Positions 59,118-64,000 of a stretch of DNA of 64,000 bases are shown here, piece by piece (the stretch's first letter is position 1; each line of letters starts with the position of its first letter). Source of the DNA: Aquilaria yunnanensis. Its lineage: Eukaryota > Streptophyta > Magnoliopsida > Malvales > Thymelaeaceae. Under the pieces are notes generated by a model. That model searched no databases. It had not been told where the DNA came from and saw only the letters and a list, made by a program, of their open reading frames with translations. The translations under genes were made by a program, and so were the position numbers. The stretch lies in the NCBI GenBank assembly GCA_039654915.1, contig CM077600.1, positions 75,215,992-75,279,991 of the forward strand, read 5' to 3'.

Positions 59118-59963
59118 TGATGCCCGGCAACATCTTCATTGTACGACATGGTAGGCCTGAGAGGGACTTCTGGTGTGGAGATGCTGGTAGAGGAGACTTC
59201 CGCCATGAGGTTGCCTGAAATGCTCAAAAGAATAGGGGTTAAAAGGTCCCTGGAGTGTGTTTCAGGGGAAGAAGCCTCCAATGCCCAAGTTAGTATTGGG
59301 AAAATAAGTAGTAGTGATTGGAGAGTAAAGGGCAGAATTCTATTAAGAGTTCAGCATATCCCCTTACCAAGGTCATTCCCCGAGTATTTATAGGAGGGCG
59401 TTGGGAGAAGTCCGTTTGACACAGCCCGCTCAGATCATGACACGTGTTCTGCCAGATGTGGTCCGTACATTCAGGGATGAGGATCTCTAGCTGGCCGTAG
59501 GCCGTTCTGGCTAGAAGTTAGGGCCTGTGTGAGGTGTTTGTGTCAGAGACTCCTTAACTGTTTTTGTTGCTGACAAGACCGATTCAGTGAAAGAGACCCG
59601 TTCAAGATAAAAAGACCTCTTCGGGATATTAAAGCTTTTGACCGAGGTTGCCCCAGTCATTCAGAATGCCCCTCGACGCATAGGATCCCTTTCAAAGGTT
59701 GTTTTCCTCTATCGAGGATGGTGAGTCTACTCTTCCTGAAGTTGGTCAGGTTATTTTACCGAGGGTGGTGGCACACCGTACTCCCGAGGTCAATCCTATT
59801 ATTCCCCGAGGGTGATGGTGGACTACCAAGGTAGGGGGTCAAGGACTGCGGACCCTCTTTCCAAGGTTGGTGCTCTTCTTCTCCGAGGGTGATACTCGTC
59901 TTTACCGAGGGTGGTGTTCATCAGGGCTTGGGAGTTTGGAGGGTAATAGCCCTTTGGCTATCA
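59118..59963 (-). repeat. 5' LTR of the deletion derivative
   Basis: 846 bp, TGATGCCC to GGCTATCA; CACGTG at 59441-59446. Confidence 0.88.
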
Positions 59964-59968
59964 AGCAG

Positions 59969-60390
59969 CATCCTTAAAAAAATATTCAGGCATCTTTAAG
60001 GCCAACCATGTTCGGTTGGAAATCTTTGGCGAAACTTAACTTGTGTTAAGTGGCCTTGGCGTCGACCACATTCGGCCTATCACCTTCAGTTAAACTCAAT
60101 TTGTGCAAGGAATTTTTAAATACCTTCGGCATGAACTATGTTCAGTCGAACATCTTCGGCTAAAATTGTACAAAATCAGTCATGCATCTTCAAGATCACC
60201 TGCATTTGGTTTTCTTCATTTGGTACAAACCATGTTCAGTTGACTACCTTAAAAAGTTGGACAATTTTACTCATGCACTTTCGAAAATAACCATATTCGG
60301 TTTTTCCTCATTCGGTGCCAACCATGTTCGATTAGCCACCTTTGGTCGAAGCAGTACAATTTTTGCCTTTAAAATTTTTCTAACTATCAA
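59969..60390. repeat. TTCGG-rich spacer of element B
   Basis: Continuation of 57743-57942. Repeated phrases such as AACCATGTTCGGTTGG and CATATTCGGTTTTTCCTCATT, as in the spacer of element A, at low identity. Confidence 0.55.
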
Positions 60391-60394
60391 ATTT

Positions 60395-61370
60395 TTTCAA
60401 AGAGTCTGAATGCCATGTATTTTTCAATTCTCCACCTTGGTATCATCGAGCTTGTAGACTCTTGGCCGAACTTCCTCGAGGACCAAATAAGGTCCATCCC
60501 AATTTGCCTGAAGTACTCCATGAGATGGTCTTCGGGCTTCAAATTTAGGCTTTCGGAGAATGAGGACTCCTTTCTTGATTCCTTTATGCTTAACATGCAG
60601 GTTCGTAGCAATGGCTACCCTTTGCCGAAAAGCTTTTCTTCTGAGTTTAGGCATCTCCCTATGCTTGTCAACCATGTCCAACTTGGTTCGTAACCCGAGG
60701 TTGTTCCCTTCTTCATCAAACACCTGTATTCTAACAGATGGCTGTATAACCTCAATAGGGATAATGGCCTCTATGCCGAAGACAAGTGAGAAGGGTGTCT
60801 CACCCGTGGCCCTTCTAAGAGTGGTTCGGTAGCTCTACAGCACACTCTAAAGCTCTACTGGCCATTTTCCCTTTCTTTCTTTCAACCTTTTTTTAAGACC
60901 ATCTTTTATCGTTCTGTTGGACACTTCAACTTGTCCAATGCTCTGAGGGTGGGCGACCGAGGTGAAGTGCAATTTTATCCCGAGGTCAGCAGTGAATTCT
61001 TGGAAATCCTTTATCGGTAAACTGCAACCCATTATCAGCTACTTCCACCCTTGGCACGCCAAATCCGCATATGATGTTCTTCTAGACAAATCTCTGTATG
61101 TCCTTCACTGATATTGCTGCTAAAGGCTCTGCTTCGATCCACTTGGTGAAATAGTCTATTACGACTACACAGAACTTCACTCCTCCTAGAGCTGTTGGGA
61201 GAGGCCCAATGAGGTCAATGCCCCAAACAACAAAGGGGCAAGGATAGTTTGTCGAAGTTATTACTTTTGAGGGTAGCCTTTGGATGGGAGCGTGTCTCTG
61301 GCAGTTGTCGATCTCTGGACAAACTACCTTGCATTCTTCCTCAAGGTAGGCCAGAAATATCCTTGGCGAA
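60395..61370 (-). pseudogene. pol: Tat integrase, element B, broken
   Basis: Core with VADNGLQF, VAHPQSIGQVEVSNR (catalytic Glu) and KDGLKKRLKERKGKWP; C-terminal part with FGIEAIIP, RRKAFRQRVAIATNLHVKHK and WDGPYLVLEEVRPRVYKLDD. Trp in KGKWP is kept here while element A has a stop. Stops occur just after WPVEL and in the following SVL*SYRTT. The zinc region (61250-61370) is more decayed than in A: the CDKCQ pair is no longer intact. Confidence 0.88.
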
Positions 61371-62640
61371 GTAGTACCCCGGCAAGGGCGTCAGTTCCAA
61401 TGTGAGAACCGCAAACCCCCTCATGGACTTCTTTGAGAACCATCTTAGCCTACTATTCATTGACACACCTTTGCAATGGGTTTGCATATCCTTGTTGGTA
61501 CAACTCTTCTCCAATCATAAAGTATCTTCCTGAGCGCTTTCGCACCCTAGCAGCTTCAAAAGGGTCTTCGGGAAGTTTCGAAGCTGTGAGGTACTTCTTG
61601 ATATGATTTTTCCACCCTTTGCATGAGGTTGGTATACACATTACTGTTATGCTCGTTTGATATAGCACTTTCGGTGGATTCCTTCGATTTGGCCAGAGTG
61701 TCTGCTTTCATATTATCTCATCACTGTGACTTTTCTATATGAACCGTGTCAAACTCCTCAATGAGCTTTTTCACGAGGCCATGGTACTTTGCCAAGTTTG
61801 GGCCCTTAGCGTTGTAGTCGCCCGCCATCTATCAGACCACTAATTGAGAATCGCTGTGGGCCTTCAGAATCCTCACACCTACTTTTTTTGCCAGTCGCAA
61901 ACCTGCCATAAGGGCTTCATATTCGGGGACATTGTTGGTGACATTGAATCCGAATTTGATGGCTTCATGGCTTGCATACCCTCGGGCCAGCGGAGGATTA
62001 CTCCGGCTCCTTGATGTTCAAAACCAGAGGCTCCATCAACAAAGAGTGTCCACTCCGGCTCATCATTTTCAAGGTCCTCCAGGGTATCTTCGATTTTTGG
62101 TACTTCGGCGATGAAGTCTGCCAATGCTTGGGCCTTTATTGCCCTTCTTGGCTCATAGGTGATGTCGTGTCCACCAAGCTCAATGCACCACTTTGATAAT
62201 CTTCCTGAGTGGTCTACCTTTCTCATGACATCTCGAAGAGGTAGGTTACTTCGGACAATGATAAGGCATCCTTGGAAGTAAGGCCGCAGCCTCTTGCTTG
62301 GCAACATTAGAGTGTAGATGGCCTTTTGTAAGAGAGGGTACCTAACTTTGGAACCATGCAGGGACTTACTTACATACTATACTGGCCACTGTTTTCCTCC
62401 CTCCTCCTTTACCAATATCGAACTTACTGCCTTTTCGGTAATGGCGAGTTAGAGGATGAGAGGTTCTCCTCCCAATGGCTGCCAAAGTGTCGGCAGGCGG
62501 GCTAGGTAGCTCTTGAGTTTGACCCAGGCCTTTTGGCAATCTTCGTTCCAAGGATGTTCCTCGAAGTCGAGGTTGCCTTCATTCTTTGCTGCTTTGGTGA
62601 GCACTTTGAAGAATGGTTGGCACTATTCCTCGTACCTGGA
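61371..62640 (-). pseudogene. pol: Tat RNase H and tether, element B, broken
   Basis: The region 62307-61879 is open: LRPYFQGCLIIVRSNLPLRD, WCIELGGHDITYEPRRAIK, ALADFIAEVPK, then EPEWTLFVDGASG with the first catalytic Asp of RNase H. The rest of RNase H (to 61700) continues with frame changes. The linker SKLPEDPFEAARV and LYQQGYANPLQRCV (61668-61453) leads into integrase. The tether before RNase H (62640-62310) shows PWNEDCQKAW and KAVSSILVKEEGG. Confidence 0.87.
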
Positions 62641-63477
62641 GATGAACCTGGTAAGGGCCGTGATTCCCCTAGTAAGCCTTTGCACATCCTTGGTCATCGT
62701 GGGAGTTTGAAATGCTAGCAGGGCCTTAACCTTTTCTGGGTTGGCATCGATACCTCTCTCGGATACCATAAATCTGAGGAATTTGCCAGCCATTACTCTG
62801 AACACACATTTCTCGGGGTTAAGACGGATCCCGAATTTCTAAAATTTGTGGAATGTTTCTTCTAAGTCTACGATATGACTGCCAGGCTGTTTGCTCCTGA
62901 CTATCATATCGTCAACGTATACTTCCATATTTCTTCCAATTTTGGAACTGAATGCCTTGTTCATTAGCCTTTGGTATGTTGCTCCCGCATTTTTAAGGCC
63001 GAAGGGCATTCTCATGTAGTAGTAGGTACCGACCTCAGTTATAAAGGTAGTTTTTTCCTCATCTTCAAGATTCATCCGAATTTGGTGATACTCGCTGAAG
63101 GCGTCAAGGAAGCTAAGCAGACCGTATTTAGCAGTTGAGTCTACCAATTGGTCTATTGGTGGCAGAGGGTATGAGTCCTTCAGGTAGGCGTCATTTATGT
63201 TTTGGAAGTCGATACATATTCAGAGTTTATCGCTCCCTTCCTTGGTGGCAACAATGACGTTGCTGAGCCACTCATGGTACTTGACTTCCGTTATTATGCC
63301 TACCTTTGTTAACCGTTGGACTTTGGTTTTAAGGAAGTCATTTTTATGTGCCGAGAGGCTATGTTTTTTCTGCCGAACAGGCTTCACCTCCGGACGCACT
63401 TTAAGACAATGTTGGATTATACCCGAATGCACCCCAGGCATATCACTGGGAGAATAAGCAAACAAATCATTGTTCAT
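62641..63477 (-). pseudogene. pol: Tat reverse transcriptase, element B
   Basis: Fingers (63477-63220): NNDLFAYSPSDMPGVH, KPVRQKKHSLSAHKNDFL, EWLSNVIVATKEG. Palm (63147-62839): SFLDAFSEYHQIRM (Asp), ITEVGTYYYMRMPFGLKNAG, VYVDDMIVRSKQPGSHI. Thumb side (62805-62641): MVSERGIDANPEKVKALL and RGITALTRFISRYEE. The palm is closer to the family pattern than in element A (PFGLKNA kept), but stops and frame changes separate the parts. Confidence 0.92.
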
Positions 63478-63499
63478 TAATAGAAAGGATACAAGTTTT

Positions 63500-64000
63500 T
63501 CCTTGTTACTTTCGGCCAGTTGTTTCCCAACTCGGGTACTTTGACCCGGGACAAGCTCTACATCCTCGGTTTCTATTTTTTCAGAGTCATTTGCTTCTCA
63601 TACCATTGCTTCTTCTCCAGCCATGGTCTTTTCTTTCGAAGTTTGTGCATGAAATTTCATCAGCCTCTACCTTGACTTCATGAAGACTTTACTTACTTCG
63701 GCTTGATCAATGAATATTTTTGCGTCCCCTTCCTTTGTGTCGAAGGTGACCATTAGGTACTTTATATTTGGGCAAATGTGAAGATTTTCTTATGTCTGCC
63801 TTCCAAGGATGGCGTTCTAGGAAGAGGGAACATCTATGACAATGAACCTCATCATTGTGGAGCCAAAGAGCTCTTTCTTGTCCTGCACCAAAGTTCCTCT
63901 TAGCATCAAGGGCAGATTGATCCACCCACACACAGGGAGTTTGGACGGACCTACTTCAAAGGTATGGGAGGTAATAAGTTTGAGATCCCCTTTTGAGATG
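63500..64000 (-). pseudogene. pol: Tat protease region, element B, partial at window edge
   Basis: Read leftwards from 64000: the strand RWINLPLMLRGTLVQDK, then KELFGSTMMRFIVIDVPSS and ILGRQT, and KYLMVTFDTKEGDAKIFIDQ, matching 22920-22690 of element A. Two stops are seen (after DVPSS and after GRQT). The catalytic D-x-G motif lies beyond the window edge. Confidence 0.82.

Larger units (their letters stand above)
57943..59963 (-). mobile_element. Deletion derivative of the Tat family: LTR, 303-bp interior, LTR
   Basis: LTRs 57943-58814 and 59118-59963 flank an interior that keeps only the purine-tract end and the gag-leader/primer-site end. Flanks GGCAG (57938-57942) and AGCAG (59964-59968) are a 5-bp duplication with one change. 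Removing it rejoins the spacer of element B. It has no coding capacity beyond a trace of the gag start and could move only with proteins from other elements. LTRs differ at nearly one base in ten by eye, plus indels. Confidence 0.88.
54062..64000 (-). mobile_element. Tat-like gypsy element B, right end outside window
   Basis: Same family and layout as element A: 3' LTR (54062-54592), plus-strand antisense gene (55302-57742), spacer, then minus-strand integrase, RNase H, RT and protease running to the window edge. The spacer is interrupted by a deletion derivative (57943-59963). It is inserted in a copia LTR; the left flank is CTTAG (54057-54061). Gag and 5' LTR are not visible. Confidence 0.93.

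Noticed and set aside
63707..63931. 74-codon ORF in the protease region of element B
   Set aside because: It is a shadow; the true frame on the same strand gives the protease strand FIVIDVPSS and KYLMVTF, as in element A.

Overview
The window is plant nuclear DNA made almost entirely of nested LTR retrotransposons. I find no credible host gene, rRNA, tRNA gene or CRISPR array. The element families (Ty1/copia, Ty3/gypsy Tat-like with an antisense ORF, an Athila-like gag, and a long-LTR gypsy element of probable Tekay/Del type), the initiator-Met-tRNA primer sites and the 5-bp target duplications point to a flowering plant. I cannot name the species. Nearly all coding sequence is broken.

Layout. 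1-10949: minus-strand copia element 1, whose 3' LTR runs off the left edge and holds a solo Tat LTR (71-931), and whose 5' LTR holds a 2.66-kb solo LTR (7515-10178). 10950-13253: unassigned, LTR-like. 13254-14668: solo LTR of the copia-1 family. 14674-14911 and 33811-34304: two halves of one Athila-like gag, split by Tat element A (14912-33810). Element A carries copia element 2 (25130-33377) inside its 5' LTR. 34641-46953: a very young 12.3-kb element with two 4613-bp LTRs and a decayed 3.1-kb interior. 47213-49130: remains of an old gypsy element. 50195-51065: two minisatellite arrays. 52317-53100: plus-strand solo Tat LTR. 53351-54061: copia-1-family LTR cut by Tat element B (54062 to the right edge), which itself holds a 2-kb LTR-PBS-PPT-LTR deletion derivative (57943-59963).

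Order of events, from nesting and LTR divergence: Athila-like and old gypsy layers first, then Tat A (its LTRs differ by roughly a tenth by eye), then copia 2 inside it (LTRs differ by a few per cent), and most recently the 34641-46953 element (four differences seen in 4613 bp, exact ACTAT target duplication).

The most interesting biology is in the two Tat copies. Each has, between 3' LTR and pol, a plus-strand gene opposite to gag-pol. It has its own TATA box and what appear to be two conserved introns; exon 1 is 856 bp and intron 2 is 84 bp in both copies. The second point of interest is that the youngest element in the window has no usable gag-pol and so must have been moved by proteins supplied from elsewhere.
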